Positions 1-12,348 of a DNA stretch of 64,000 nucleotides are shown here, one piece after another (the first letter of the stretch is position 1; each line of letters starts with the position of its first letter). Position numbers and translations under genes: made by a program. The notes beneath the pieces are model-generated. The model was not told where the DNA came from. It made no database searches and worked only from the letters and a program-made list of their open reading frames with translations. The DNA is from Elioraea tepida (GTDB lineage: Bacteria; Pseudomonadota; Alphaproteobacteria; Acetobacterales; Acetobacteraceae), in contig NZ_CP076448.1 of NCBI RefSeq assembly GCF_019203965.1, positions 945,001 to 1,009,000 of the forward strand, given 5' to 3'.

Positions 1-78
1 CCTTGCGGGGCGCACGACTTGCATGTGTTAGGCCTGCCGCCAGCGTTCGCTCTGAGCCAGGATCAAACTCTCAGGTTC
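1..78 (-). rRNA. rrs: 16S ribosomal RNA, 5' end only (partial)
   Basis: Read on the minus strand, positions 78 to 1 give the universal start of bacterial 16S rRNA: the 27F-site core AGAGTTTGATCCTGGCTCAG, then the conserved run through AACGCTGGCGGCAGGCCTAAC to ACATGCAAGTCG. About 78 bases of the gene are in the window; the rest lies beyond the left edge. The 5' end is placed by similarity to the E. coli 16S start and could be off by a few bases. An rRNA promoter and boxA lie upstream in the correct orientation, so this is the start of an rRNA operon. Confidence 0.95.
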
Positions 79-361
79 ATCCGAACACCCCCGAGGGGGC
101 GCACGATGAACGGGGTCCGAACTGTCTCGCACTTTGGCGTCTTGGCATCGTGGCGATGCGTTCGACAGGCGATCCAGCCGAACCCCCGGAGCGCCGACAC
201 ACGGGACCAAGTCCCGTGGGCCCGCGCCGGAGCAGCCAGACGCCCCCAACGCATCCCTTCCTCTCCGATCTCAACCTATCAAAGAGCGCTGCGGGGGACC
301 TCATCCCCTCGCACCACGGCCTCTCCGCCGCGGCCCGCCATCAGGTGTTCCCATCGGCGAG
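79..361 (-). other. rRNA operon leader
   Basis: This is the transcribed leader between the rRNA promoter (368-396) and the 16S 5' end. I see no protein gene here; open frames through it look like GC-driven shadows. It holds a boxA-like site (279-288). Short GC-rich inverted segments around 190-230 could be RNase III or processing structures, but I did not fold them. Confidence 0.6.
279..288 (-). promoter_or_regulatory. boxA-type antitermination site of the rRNA leader
   Basis: The minus strand reads CGCTCTTTGA, very close to the E. coli rrn boxA (TGCTCTTTAACA). It lies about 80 bases downstream of the predicted transcription start and about 200 bases before 16S, as expected for the site where NusB and S10 load the rRNA antitermination complex. 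Identification rests on sequence match and position. Confidence 0.6.
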
Positions 362-367
362 GCGCGG

Positions 368-396
368 CTTATACGCACGGCGATGCGCAATGTCAA
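368..396 (-). promoter_or_regulatory. rRNA operon promoter
   Basis: On the minus strand there is a perfect -35 box TTGACA (396-391), a 17-base spacer and a -10 box TATAAG (373-368). It is followed by a GC-only discriminator (CCGCGCC) of the kind tied to stringent control of stable-RNA promoters. Transcription would start near 361 and run into the leader and 16S. Confidence 0.8.
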
Positions 397-636
397 ACAG
401 GTTTCAGGCCCCGCCGCAAGCCTTCTCCGCACCCGCCCCGGCAGGCCTCAACCGATTGACGCCATTCGGCTTTTTCCCCCTAGCGGTGGGGTGGCCCCGG
501 AACGATCCACGCCGCCAGGAGGCCCTCGGCGCCCGCGCGCGGTCGCATGCCCGCCATGCGCCGAGCGGTTGACACACCCTGCGCGGGCGGCCGAGTGTGC
601 GAGCGTCCGCGACCAACCCCATGGATTCGCAGCGTG

Positions 637-1908
637 ATGCCTCGTCTCCGGGCCGTATTGGCCAGACTTGTCGCCGCTCTGCTCCTCACCGCGCCGCAGC
701 TTGCGGCAGCGCTCGAGCTTGAAGGCCCGTTCGTCGCCAGCGAGGCGACGAGCGCCGAGCCGAGCGACCAGGCCGCCCTCCTGCCCGGTGAGGCGCTCGA
801 GCCCGTGCTCCTCGAGGTCAGGCGGGGCGACACGCTGCTTGCCCTGCTCGGCAGGGCCGGGCTCGCCCCTGCCAAGGCGCATGCCGCCGTCGCGGCGATC
901 AGGCCGCATCTGCGGCCACGCGATCTGCGGCCGGGGCAAGAGCTCTATCTGTTCCGTAGCCTCGATCCCTCGCGCCCGCTCGCCGCGCTCGCGATCGAGC
1001 CCTCCCCCGACCGGCGCGTCACCCTCTTCGCCCGCGAGGATGGCGGCTTCACGGCCACGCTCGAGGAGGTCGAGCGGGTGCGCCATCTCGTGCGCGCCGA
1101 GGGCGCGATCACCGCGAGCTTCTACGAGGATCTCACCCGCGCCTCGGTGCCGCCCGCCCTCGTGATGGGGCTCATTCGCGCCTTCTCCAACAGCATCGAC
1201 TTCCAGCGCGACCTTCAGGGCGGAGAGCGTTTCGCGGTGATGTTCGAACGCTGGCGCGACCCGGACGGCGCGCTGATGGACCACGGCGATGCCTTGTTCG
1301 CCGAGCTCGAGGCGGGCGGCAGGGTGCACCGGATCTGGCGCTTCGTGGCGCCTGACGGCAGCGTCGACTGGTTCGACGAGAACGGCGTCTCGGTGCGGCG
1401 GTCGCTGTTGCGCACGCCGCTCGATGCGGCGCGGATCTCCTCAGGCTTCGGCATGCGCCGCCACCCGATCCTCGGCTACAGCCGAATGCACCAGGGGGTG
1501 GATTTCGCCGCGCCCACGGGAACGCCCGTCTATGCCGCGGGCGACGGGCGAGTCGCCTTCGCCGGCACGCGCGGCGGCTATGGCACCACGGTCGTGATCA
1601 ACCATGCGGGTGGGGTCTCGACGCTCTACGCCCACCTCTCCTCGATCCAGCAGGGCTTGCGGCCCGGGTCGCTGGTGCGGCAGGGGCAGGTGATCGGCCG
1701 CGTCGGCTCGACGGGTCTCTCGACCGGGCCGCATCTCCATTTCGAGGTGCACCGCAACCACCAGCCGGTCAACCCGGCGGTCGCGCAGGTCATGCCGCCC
1801 AAGCGCCTCACCGGCCTCGCGCTTGCGGCCTTCCAGCGCGCGCGCGCCCGGGCCGAGCGTCAGTTCGCCCTGCTCGCGCCGGGCCGGGAGCTTGCCGCCG
1901 CCGACTGA
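637..1908 (+). CDS. Secreted M23-family peptidoglycan endopeptidase
   Basis: This 423-residue protein starts with a signal peptide (basic MPRLR, then a Leu/Ala-rich core ending near ALA). A LysM/OapA-like segment follows (VRRGDTLLALLGRAG, about residues 66-110), and a C-terminal LytM/M23 domain. The zinc site is visible: HxxxD at H285 and D289, and HLH at 366-368. Such MepM-like enzymes cut peptide cross-links in the periplasm during wall growth. I chose ATG 637 because the signal peptide starts there; GTG 634 and longer in-frame starts exist. A TTGACA at 569-574 lacks a clear -10. Downstream, 1909-2149 shows nothing I recognise before the convergent clpB. Confidence 0.85.
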   Translation: MPRLRAVLARLVAALLLTAPQLAAALELEGPFVASEATSAEPSDQAALLPGEALEPVLLEVRRGDTLLALLGRAGLAPAKAHAAVAAIRPHLRPRDLRPGQELYLFRSLDPSRPLAALAIEPSPDRRVTLFAREDGGFTATLEEVERVRHLVRAEGAITASFYEDLTRASVPPALVMGLIRAFSNSIDFQRDLQGGERFAVMFERWRDPDGALMDHGDALFAELEAGGRVHRIWRFVAPDGSVDWFDENGVSVRRSLLRTPLDAARISSGFGMRRHPILGYSRMHQGVDFAAPTGTPVYAAGDGRVAFAGTRGGYGTTVVINHAGGVSTLYAHLSSIQQGLRPGSLVRQGQVIGRVGSTGLSTGPHLHFEVHRNHQPVNPAVAQVMPPKRLTGLALAAFQRARARAERQFALLAPGRELAAAD

Positions 1909-2149
1909 GCGGCCCGCCGCCGAACGACGGGTATCGCCCCGGACCCGAACGCCCGGCACGTCCGCCCGTGGCCTGGTCGCGGGCGGTTTGCCTCCGCTCA
2001 AGCGGTCAGCTTACCCCGGCTGATCGGCCAAGAGGTGCGCCCAAGGCGATCGGCGGCCTGGAGGCGGGTCGAGGTGCCATCCCCCGCCCCGCCGTCCTGG
2101 GCCGGAGGCTCTCGCACCGGCCCCCGCCGCGCTCGCCCGTGGTCGAGTC

Positions 2150-4732
<2,583 letters not shown>

Positions 4733-4823
4733 GTCTCTGTCCCTCTTCGAGGCGACGGGCACCGTGTGCCCCCGAAGGCTGCACCCGGCGGCAGCGCCCG
4801 GTGCTCCGAGCGTTGCTGAAGGG

Positions 4824-4852
4824 AGATGGGAACCGCTTTGATGGCGCTCAAG
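4824..4852 (-). promoter_or_regulatory. RpoH (sigma-32) type promoter for clpB
   Basis: On the minus strand CTTGAGC (4852-4846) is followed after 14 bases by TCCCATCT (4831-4824). The sigma-32 consensus is CTTGAAA, 12-15 bases, CCCCATNT. The predicted start near 4817 gives an untranslated leader of about 85 bases before the clpB ATG. ClpB genes are classic heat-shock regulon members, which supports the assignment. Confidence 0.6.
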
Positions 4853-4872
4853 TGCAAGAGAGGGCTCGCAGC

Positions 4873-5637
4873 GTGCGCGTCGAACACATCTACCGCTACC
4901 CCGTGAAGGGGCTGTCCGCCGAGGCGCTCGCCGAGGTTCATCTCGACCCGGGCGAGACCCTGCCGGGCGACAGGAAATTCGCGCTCGCGCACGGGGATGC
5001 GCCGTTCGACGAGGCGTCGCCCGCCTGGCTGCAGAAGCAGCATTTCGCGACGCTGATGGAGAACGAGCGGCTTGCTGCGCTGCACGCGGCCTGGGACGAC
5101 CGGCGCGAGGTGCTGGTGCTGCGCCCGCCCGACGGCAAGGCGCTGACCGCCTCGACCGCCACCGCAGAGGGACGCGCGGCGATCGCTGCCTTCCTCGCCG
5201 ACCTCCTCGGTCACGAGGTGCGCGGGCGCCCGCGCTTCGTCACCTCCCCCGGCCACAGTTTCTCCGACCATCGCAACAAGGTGGTGTCGCTGATCAATCT
5301 CGCCTCGCTCGCCGCGCTCGAGCGGGCAATGGGGCGAAGCCTCGACCCGCTGCGCTTCCGCGCGAACGTGTATTTCAGCGGCCTGCCCGCGTGGGCGGAG
5401 TTCGACTGGGTGGGCCGGACGATCGAGCTCGGCGGCGCGACGCTGCGGATCACGAAGCGGATCCCCCGCTGCGCCGCGACCGAGGTGAACCCGCTCACCG
5501 CGCGGCGGGATTGCGACCCGGTGCAGGGCCTGTGGGACGGGTTCGGCCACCCCGATCTCGGCGTCTACGGCAGGGTCGAGGCAGGCGGGCGGGTGGCAGT
5601 CGGCGACGCGATCGTGGTGCACGACGCCACGCCGTGA
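4873..5637 (+). CDS. MOSC domain-containing protein
   Basis: 254 residues with an N-terminal MOSC beta-barrel region ([13 protein letters not shown] at the start) and a C-terminal MOSC domain. The conserved cysteine sits in [11 protein letters not shown] (C200). MOSC proteins carry sulfur or bind molybdenum cofactor; members include mARC-type and YcbX-type N-hydroxylamine reductases. This protein has no ferredoxin domain, so the electron partner is unknown. GTG 4873 is preferred over GTG 4801 because homology begins there and an AGAGAGG site lies 10 bases upstream. It is divergent from clpB and shares the intergenic region with its heat-shock promoter. Confidence 0.85.
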   Translation: MRVEHIYRYPVKGLSAEALAEVHLDPGETLPGDRKFALAHGDAPFDEASPAWLQKQHFATLMENERLAALHAAWDDRREVLVLRPPDGKALTASTATAEGRAAIAAFLADLLGHEVRGRPRFVTSPGHSFSDHRNKVVSLINLASLAALERAMGRSLDPLRFRANVYFSGLPAWAEFDWVGRTIELGGATLRITKRIPRCAATEVNPLTARRDCDPVQGLWDGFGHPDLGVYGRVEAGGRVAVGDAIVVHDATP

Positions 5638-5875
5638 GCCGACGTTGGAGGCCTCAGCGGGGGCTTCGGCTCCGCTCGAGGCCGCGAGCGTTACCGTGGC
5701 GTCGCTCGCGCACGGCGTTGCACTCCCTGACGCCTGGGCACGGACGCCCGCTGACGGCGGACATGTCGAAAAAGAGAGAGGCGGGCGGCGCCGACAGGGG
5801 CCGCTCCCGGCCGGCGCCGGGTCGGGCGCAGTGCCGCGAGGGCTCCCCGATCTCCGCCTCGGAGCGTCGTCGAAC

Positions 5876-5894
5876 GCTCCGCTTGGGGCGGAGC
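5876..5894 (-). terminator. GC hairpin after the DUF4167 gene (weak terminator candidate)
   Basis: GCTCCGC (5876-5882) pairs with GCGGAGC (5888-5894) around a five-base loop, 15 bases after the DUF4167 stop codon on the minus strand. A second small hairpin overlaps it at 5861-5880. No T-run follows, so this is only a possible terminator or 3'-end stabiliser. The rest of 5638-5909 shows nothing recognisable. Confidence 0.3.
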
Positions 5895-5909
5895 CCGGGA
5901 GTAGCCGGC

Positions 5910-6347
5910 TCAGTCGAGCCCGGGCGGCTGGAGCTTCGGCTGCTCGCCCTCGCCGGGGGCGAGCGGCTGATCGGCGGCGTGGCCGTTCATCGCCTGCTCG
6001 ACGGCAGCCTCGAGCGGGTCGACCGCCTCGCCCTCGTAGCCGCGGCGCTGCTGGTGCCCGTTCTGGCCCTGCCCGTGGGCGTGTCCCTGGGCCTGCTGCA
6101 TGGCGTTGAGGATGCGGAAATAGTGTTCGGCGTGCTGGAAGTAGCTCTCGGCCATCACCCGGTCGCCGGCCGAGGTCGCGTCGCGCCCGAGCTGGAGATA
6201 CTTCTCGAACAGCTGCTGCGAGGTGCCGCGAAGCCGGACGTCCGGCCCGTTGCTGTCGAACACATGGTTGCGGTTGAGCGGCATGCCGCGGTGCTGGTGC
6301 CGGGAGGCCTGGTGATGGCCGCGGCCACGCATACGCTTGAGGTTCAT
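5910..6347 (-). CDS. DUF4167 domain-containing protein
   Basis: 145 residues. The N-terminus is very basic and His/Arg-rich (MNLKRMRGRGHH and onward), followed by the DUF4167 core at about residues 30-85, with signatures RLRGTSQQLFEKYLQLGRD and ESYFQHAEHYFRI, then a Gln/Gly/Pro-rich tail. DUF4167 proteins are widespread in alphaproteobacteria. The basic start suggests RNA or nucleic-acid binding, but I know no proven function. It lies 220 bases downstream of prmC on the same strand. The ribosome site GGGAAG is unusually close to the ATG. An open frame extends upstream but is low-complexity antisense to nothing known, so I start at the conserved MNLKRMRGRG. Confidence 0.85.
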   Translation of the reverse strand: MNLKRMRGRGHHQASRHQHRGMPLNRNHVFDSNGPDVRLRGTSQQLFEKYLQLGRDATSAGDRVMAESYFQHAEHYFRILNAMQQAQGHAHGQGQNGHQQRRGYEGEAVDPLEAAVEQAMNGHAADQPLAPGEGEQPKLQPPGLD

Positions 6348-6567
6348 CTTCCCGTATCTGCCATCGTTGTCGCAGCGTCGCTTGCCGGCCGGAGCCGACG
6401 CCCGGGCGGCGGCGTGTCTCGCCGGCGCCCCGGGGCCCGCACCACCCCGCGCCGCAAGCGGCGCCAGCGCCGCGCAGGGCGAGATCGAGGCGGAGTCGGT
6501 CGGCCCCTGAGGCACCCTAGTGCGGCGGCAAGGCCACGCCAACCGGTTTTTTTCCCAGGGACTTCGA

Positions 6568-7433
6568 TCAGCCCTGCACGACCGCGAACGCACGCGGAAC
6601 GCCGCCAAGGTCCTGCCGTATTTCCACGCATCGCAGCCCCGCCGACTCGGCCAGCGCCCCGACCTCTCGCGCTTGGCCTGCGCCGAGTTCGAGCACCGCC
6701 ACACCCGACGGAGCAAGCAGGCGCGGCAGGTCAGGGATGATCGCCCGGTAGCAGGCAAGCCCGTCGGCGCCGCCGTCCAGCGCGACGCGCGGCTCGGCAC
6801 GCGCCACCTCCGGGGCGAGGGTCGCGATCGTGCCGGTGGCGATATAGGGCGGATTGGCGGCGACGATGTCGAATCGCCCGGCCAACGCCGCGGCCCAGTC
6901 GCCGCAGACGAAGGCGCAGCGGTGGGCGAGCCCGGAGGCAACGGCATTGCCGCGGGCGACCGCGAGCGCTGCCTCGCTCCGGTCGAGCCCAACCCCCCAG
7001 GCGTTCGGGCACTCGGAGAGCAGCGCAAGCAGGATCGCGCCCGAACCGGTTCCGAGGTCGAGCACGCGACGGACGGCGTCGCGGCAGCCGGCGTGGTCGA
7101 CCGCCGCGGCGACCACCGTCTCTGTATCGGGCCGGGGGATCAGCACGTCGGGAGTCACGGCGAGATCGAGCGTCCAGAAGCCCTGCCTGCCGATGAGGTA
7201 GGCCGTCGGCTCGCGTGCGGCGCGTCGGCGGACCAGCGCGCGGAACCGCTCGGCGTCGGCCTCCGTCACCGGACGATGCGCCTCGAGCGGCAGGGCGAGC
7301 GGCTTGCGCCCGAGCACATGGCCGAGCAGGAGCCGCGCCTCGATGCGCGCCTCCTCCACACCTGCCGCGCGAAGCCGATCCCCGGCCTCGCACAGAAGCG
7401 CGCCGACCGTCGCGCCGCCCGCTCGGGCGCCGG

Positions 7434-7437
<4 letters not shown>
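6568..7437 (-). CDS. prmC: Release factor glutamine methyltransferase PrmC (HemK)
   Basis: 289 residues. It has an N-terminal helical domain that contacts the release factor (1-80), then a Rossmann methyltransferase with the SAM loop [10 protein letters not shown] (126-135) and the catalytic NPPY motif (195-198). It methylates the glutamine of the GGQ motif in RF1 and RF2. The start codon overlaps the prfA stop as ATGA (7434-7437), so enzyme and substrate are translationally coupled. Downstream, a gap of about 220 bases separates it from the DUF4167 gene; that gap has a T7 run on the plus strand but no clear hairpin. Confidence 0.95.
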
Positions 7438-8515
<1,078 letters not shown>

Positions 8516-8519
<4 letters not shown>

Positions 8520-9754
8520 CCGGCAAGCCATTGCGGCAACTGATCGAGCGGCACCGCCTCCTGCGCGCCCGAGCGAAGGTCCTTCACCTGGGCGACGCCG
8601 GAGGCGATCTCGGCCTCGCCGAGGATCACGGCCGCGCGCGCACCCGCCTTGTTCGCCCGCTCCAGGCGCCGCTTCAGCGTGCCGCGGAACGCCATCTCGG
8701 CGCGGATCCCGGCGCGTCGCAGCGCAGTGAGCGCCGCAACCGCCGCCCGCTCCGACTCCTCGCCGATCGGGATCACCGCCACTGGAGCGATGGGCGCAGG
8801 CGGCGCGGGCAGAAGCATGGCAAGACGCTCGACCCCAGCCGCCCAGCCGACAGACGGCGTCGGCGGCCCGCCCATCTCCTCGACAAGGCCGTCATAGCGG
8901 CCACCCGCCATCACCGTTCCTTGGGCGCCGAGACGATCGGTGACAAACTCGAAAGCGGTGTGGGAATAATAGTCGAGGCCGCGCACGATGCGCGGATTGA
9001 CCCGATAGGGCACGCCGAAGGCGTCGAGCGCCGCGAGCACCGCCTCCCAGCGGGCGCGTGCGGCCTCGGTCAGGTGGTCGAAGATGTCGGGCGCGTCGGC
9101 GAGGATGGCGCGGTCGCGCTCGTCCTTGCTGTCGAGAACGCGCAAGGGGTTGCGCTCGAGCCGGATCCGGCTGTCCTCAGACAGCGCCTGCTGATGGCGC
9201 TTGAGGAACGACACGAGAGCGGCACGCCAGGCATGCCGGCTCTCCGAATCGCCGAGCGTGTTGATCTCAAGCACCGTGCCGTCGGCGACGCCGAGAGCGT
9301 TGAGGATCTCCCACCCGCAGGCGATGGCCTCAGCATCAGCGAGCGGCTCCGCCGCGCCGAGGGTCTCGATGCCGATCTGGTGGAACTGCCGGTAGCGCCC
9401 CTTCTGCGGCCGCTCGTAGCGGAACATCGGCCCGGCGTAGAACACCTTCTGCGGCAGGTCCTGCGTCAGCCCGTTCGAGACGAGCGCGCGGCACACACCT
9501 GCGGTGTTCTCGGGGCGGAGCGTCACTTGCTCGCCGCCGCGGTCCTCGAAACTGTACATCTCCTTCATCACCACGTCGGAGGTGTCACCGAGGCTTCGGG
9601 TGAAGACGCGCGTGTCCTCGAGCACGGGCGTTTCCCACTCCTCGAAGCCCCAGAGGAGGGCGATACGGCGGGCGGTGTCGATGACGTGGCGGTGGCGTCG
9701 GGCGTCCTCGCCGATGAGGTCGCGCATGCCGCGCACGGGCTTGAGCGGGGTCAC
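8516..9754 (-). CDS. hisS: Histidyl-tRNA synthetase
   Basis: 412 residues. Class II aminoacyl-tRNA synthetase motifs are visible: motif 2 around [18 protein letters not shown], the histidine-specific loop near [12 protein letters not shown], and motif 3 near [13 protein letters not shown]...GWAAGVERL, followed by the C-terminal anticodon-binding domain ([15 protein letters not shown] to the end). It charges tRNA-His in the cytoplasm. It lies about 100 bases downstream of ispG and overlaps prfA by four bases. Confidence 0.97.
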
Positions 9755-9856
9755 GGTGTCTCCGGCCGGGGAGGTGTCACGGTCGACGGCTCAAACGCCG
9801 CCTGCGCGCCCGCCTGTCAAGCCCGGGCGCGGCCGCGGGCCTCGCTTCGCCCCGGC

Positions 9857-10978
9857 TCAGGCTGCCGCCTCTGGCAGGGCGGTTTTGTCCCGCATCGCCT
9901 CCGCCTTCGCCTCCACCAGCGCGACGATATGGTCGATCATCTCCTCGGTGCTGATCGTATGGTCGGCCCTGCCGGCGGCGTAGACCATGTGCCGCCCCGC
10001 GCCGCCGCCGGTGAGCCCGAGATCGGTCATCAGCGCCTCGCCCGGCCCGTTCACCACGCAGCCGATGATCGAGAGGGTGATCGGCACCTCTATGTGCTCG
10101 AGCCGACGCTCGAGCGTCTCGACGGTGCGGATCACATCGAAGCCCTGGCGGGCGCAGGAGGGGCAGGCGATGATCTTCACGCCGCGGTGGCGCAGGTGCA
10201 GCGCCTTGAGGATCTCCCACCCCACGCGCACCTCCTCCTCCGGCTCGTCGGCGAGCGAGACGCGGATCGTGTCGCCGATCCCGGCCCACAGAAGCGAGCC
10301 GATGCCGAGGGCGGACTTCACCGTGCCGGTGCGGCGCGCGCCGGCCTCGGTGATGCCGAGATGGAGGGGGTGGTCGCAGGCTTCGGCGAGGAGCTGATAG
10401 GCGGCGACGGCAAGGAACACGTCCGAGGCCTTCACGCTGATCTTGAACTCGTGGAAGTCGTGCTCCTGCAACAGGGCCGCGTGCCACAGAGCGCTCTCGA
10501 CCATCGCCTCCGGGTTCGGCTCCCCGTATTTCTCGAGCAGGTGCTTCTCGAGCGAGCCCGCGTTCACGCCGATCCGGATCGAGCAGCCATGGTCGCGCGC
10601 GGCCCGGATCACCTCCTTCACTCGATCGGGCGAGCCGATGTTGCCTGGGTTGATGCGCAGGCAGGCGGCGCCGGCCTTGGCCGCCTCGATCGCGCGGCGG
10701 TAGTGGAAGTGGATGTCGGCGACGATCGGCACGCCCACCTCGGGCACGATCTTGGCCAGAGCGGCGGTGCTCTCCTCGTCCGGCACCGAGACACGCACGA
10801 TGTCGGCGCCGGCAATCTCGGCGCGGCGTATCTGGGCGATCGTCGCCGCGACGTCGGTCGTCGGCGTGTTGGTCATGGTCTGGACCGAGATCGGCGCATC
10901 GCCGCCGACGGCGACGCGCCCGACATGGATTTTGCGGCTCTTGCGCCGGGTGATCCTCTGGTAGGGACGATAGGACAT
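9857..10978 (-). CDS. ispG: 4-hydroxy-3-methylbut-2-en-1-yl diphosphate synthase IspG
   Basis: 373 residues. It has a TIM-barrel N-terminal domain ([21 protein letters not shown]) and a C-terminal 4Fe-4S domain with cysteines in [11 protein letters not shown] and [10 protein letters not shown]. It reduces MEcPP to HMBPP, the penultimate step of the MEP isoprenoid pathway. ATG 10978 ([12 protein letters not shown]) has a GGGAGAG ribosome site and fits the short bacterial form; an upstream extension of the frame has no similarity I recognise. It sits 53 bases after rodZ, a pairing common in alphaproteobacteria. Confidence 0.97.
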   Translation of the reverse strand: MSYRPYQRITRRKSRKIHVGRVAVGGDAPISVQTMTNTPTTDVAATIAQIRRAEIAGADIVRVSVPDEESTAALAKIVPEVGVPIVADIHFHYRRAIEAAKAGAACLRINPGNIGSPDRVKEVIRAARDHGCSIRIGVNAGSLEKHLLEKYGEPNPEAMVESALWHAALLQEHDFHEFKISVKASDVFLAVAAYQLLAEACDHPLHLGITEAGARRTGTVKSALGIGSLLWAGIGDTIRVSLADEPEEEVRVGWEILKALHLRHRGVKIIACPSCARQGFDVIRTVETLERRLEHIEVPITLSIIGCVVNGPGEALMTDLGLTGGGAGRHMVYAAGRADHTISTEEMIDHIVALVEAKAEAMRDKTALPEAAA

Positions 10979-11031
10979 GGTCGGATGCTCTCCCGCTCGG
11001 GCGGGAGAATGGCGTGCCGCGCGGCGTTCCG

Positions 11032-12165
11032 CTACCGCTGCAGGCTCGCGACCGCCTGTTTCAGGAGCTCGGGCTCGAGTGGCAGGTCGCGCCGCACTAC
11101 ACCGTGCTGCCCGAGGGTTGGCAGGGCATCGCCGTCGAGCACAATCTCGAGCCCGCCGGCATTGCCTGTGGTGAGCAGCAGGCCGGGACGGAGCGGGACG
11201 CGGTAGGTCTCGCCCGGCCGGAGCACGCGGTTGAAGAGAACAGTGCCGCCGTTCCGCTCGCGCACCTGGATCCAACTGTCGGCGCGGGCGCGCAAAAGCA
11301 CCCGGCTTTCGTCAGCCGTGCCGAAGCTCTGCGCTGGCGCCTCCGCCTGCGGCGGTGGAGGCGGAGGGGTGAGGGTCGAGGCGCTGGCGCTGGTCGGGCT
11401 CGCGGCCGGGCGCGGCGCGGCCAGGCTCTCAGGCGTGACGGCAGGGCCGGTGGGCCACGGCCCGGTGGCCGGCAGGGCGACGCGCGGCTCGGGTGCGGGG
11501 GGGACGGGACCGGTGAGAGCGGGCGCGCCTCCACCGCCCGGCGACGGCTGAGGCAAGACTGGAGGCGGAGACTGCTGCGGCTGTGTGGCTGGCGGGGGCA
11601 GGGCCGAAGCCAGAGGCGCGGCGGAGACGGGAGGCTGGTTGGGCGTCGCGGACGGCGCAAGGGAGGCCGTCGCGGCGGCCGGCGGGGACTGTGGTGTCAC
11701 CTCGATACGAGCGTAACGTTCGGGCAGAGCAGGCACAAGGTCGGCCACCCTCTGCCCGGTGCCCGAGAGGTAGTACCAGCCCCCGTAGAGCCCGGCCGCC
11801 AGCACAAGGCCGACGACGATCAGAGCGCCCGCTGGGATTCCCCGCTCGGGAACGGGGGCGGGGAAGGAGAGCTCGGGCTTGCGCGCATGCGCCGCCCCCG
11901 TCTCGAGGCGCCAGCGCCGGGCGACCTCCTCGGCGTCGAGCCCGAGCGCGGCGGCGTAGGTCTTGACGAAGCCGATCGCGTAGGCCTGCGCGGGCAGGGC
12001 GGACAGCCGCCCTTCCTCGATCGCCTCGATGTAGGGCCGGCGGATCTTGAGTGCGAGCGCGACGTCCTCGACCGCGAGCCCATGCCGCTGCCGCGCGGCC
12101 CGCAACAGGCCGCCGACCGCCGACTGACCAGCTGCCGGGACGGACACCATGTCCTCGGTCGCCAT
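11032..12165 (-). CDS. rodZ: RodZ-like helix-turn-helix membrane protein
   Basis: 377 residues. An N-terminal RodZ-type helix-turn-helix domain (about 14-80, [20 protein letters not shown]) is followed by one membrane span (112-133), a long Pro/Ala/Ser-rich periplasmic linker (150-290) and a C-terminal DUF4115 beta domain (about 295-370, [20 protein letters not shown]). RodZ links MreB filaments to the elongation machinery and sets rod shape. ATG 12165 ([10 protein letters not shown]) follows ACGGAAAG; the upstream extension looks non-coding. A perfect palindrome lies 128 bases upstream (12293-12308). Confidence 0.88.
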   Translation of the reverse strand: MATEDMVSVPAAGQSAVGGLLRAARQRHGLAVEDVALALKIRRPYIEAIEEGRLSALPAQAYAIGFVKTYAAALGLDAEEVARRWRLETGAAHARKPELSFPAPVPERGIPAGALIVVGLVLAAGLYGGWYYLSGTGQRVADLVPALPERYARIEVTPQSPPAAATASLAPSATPNQPPVSAAPLASALPPPATQPQQSPPPVLPQPSPGGGGAPALTGPVPPAPEPRVALPATGPWPTGPAVTPESLAAPRPAASPTSASASTLTPPPPPPQAEAPAQSFGTADESRVLLRARADSWIQVRERNGGTVLFNRVLRPGETYRVPLRPGLLLTTGNAGGLEIVLDGDALPTLGQHGVVRRDLPLEPELLKQAVASLQR

Positions 12166-12292
12166 CGTCTTTCCGTCTTGCAGCACCGCAGACCTTCCTC
12201 GCACCACGGCAGCCTTCCGGGACCATGCCGCCCCCCGCCCTGGTGCCCAGCGCCCCATCGTCTAGCGCGGGACCCCCCTCTCCTGCCAGTCC

Positions 12293-12308
12293 TAACGTGA
12301 ACACGTTA
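12293..12308. promoter_or_regulatory. 16-bp perfect palindrome, candidate operator
   Basis: TAACGTGAACACGTTA: seven-base arms around a two-base centre, inside a short A/T-rich patch between the ptsP stop (12349) and the rodZ start (12165). The shape is that of a dimeric regulator's operator, and it sits where a promoter for the rodZ-ispG unit would be expected. I cannot name the regulator. Confidence 0.45.
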
Positions 12309-12348
12309 CGAAATTCGATTAAGGACCGTGGCACGCCCGCCCGTGGCG

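Noticed and set aside
569-597. TTGACA in front of the M23 peptidase gene as a promoter
   Set aside because: The matching -10 position reads CGAGTG with no TA-rich box, so I did not call it.
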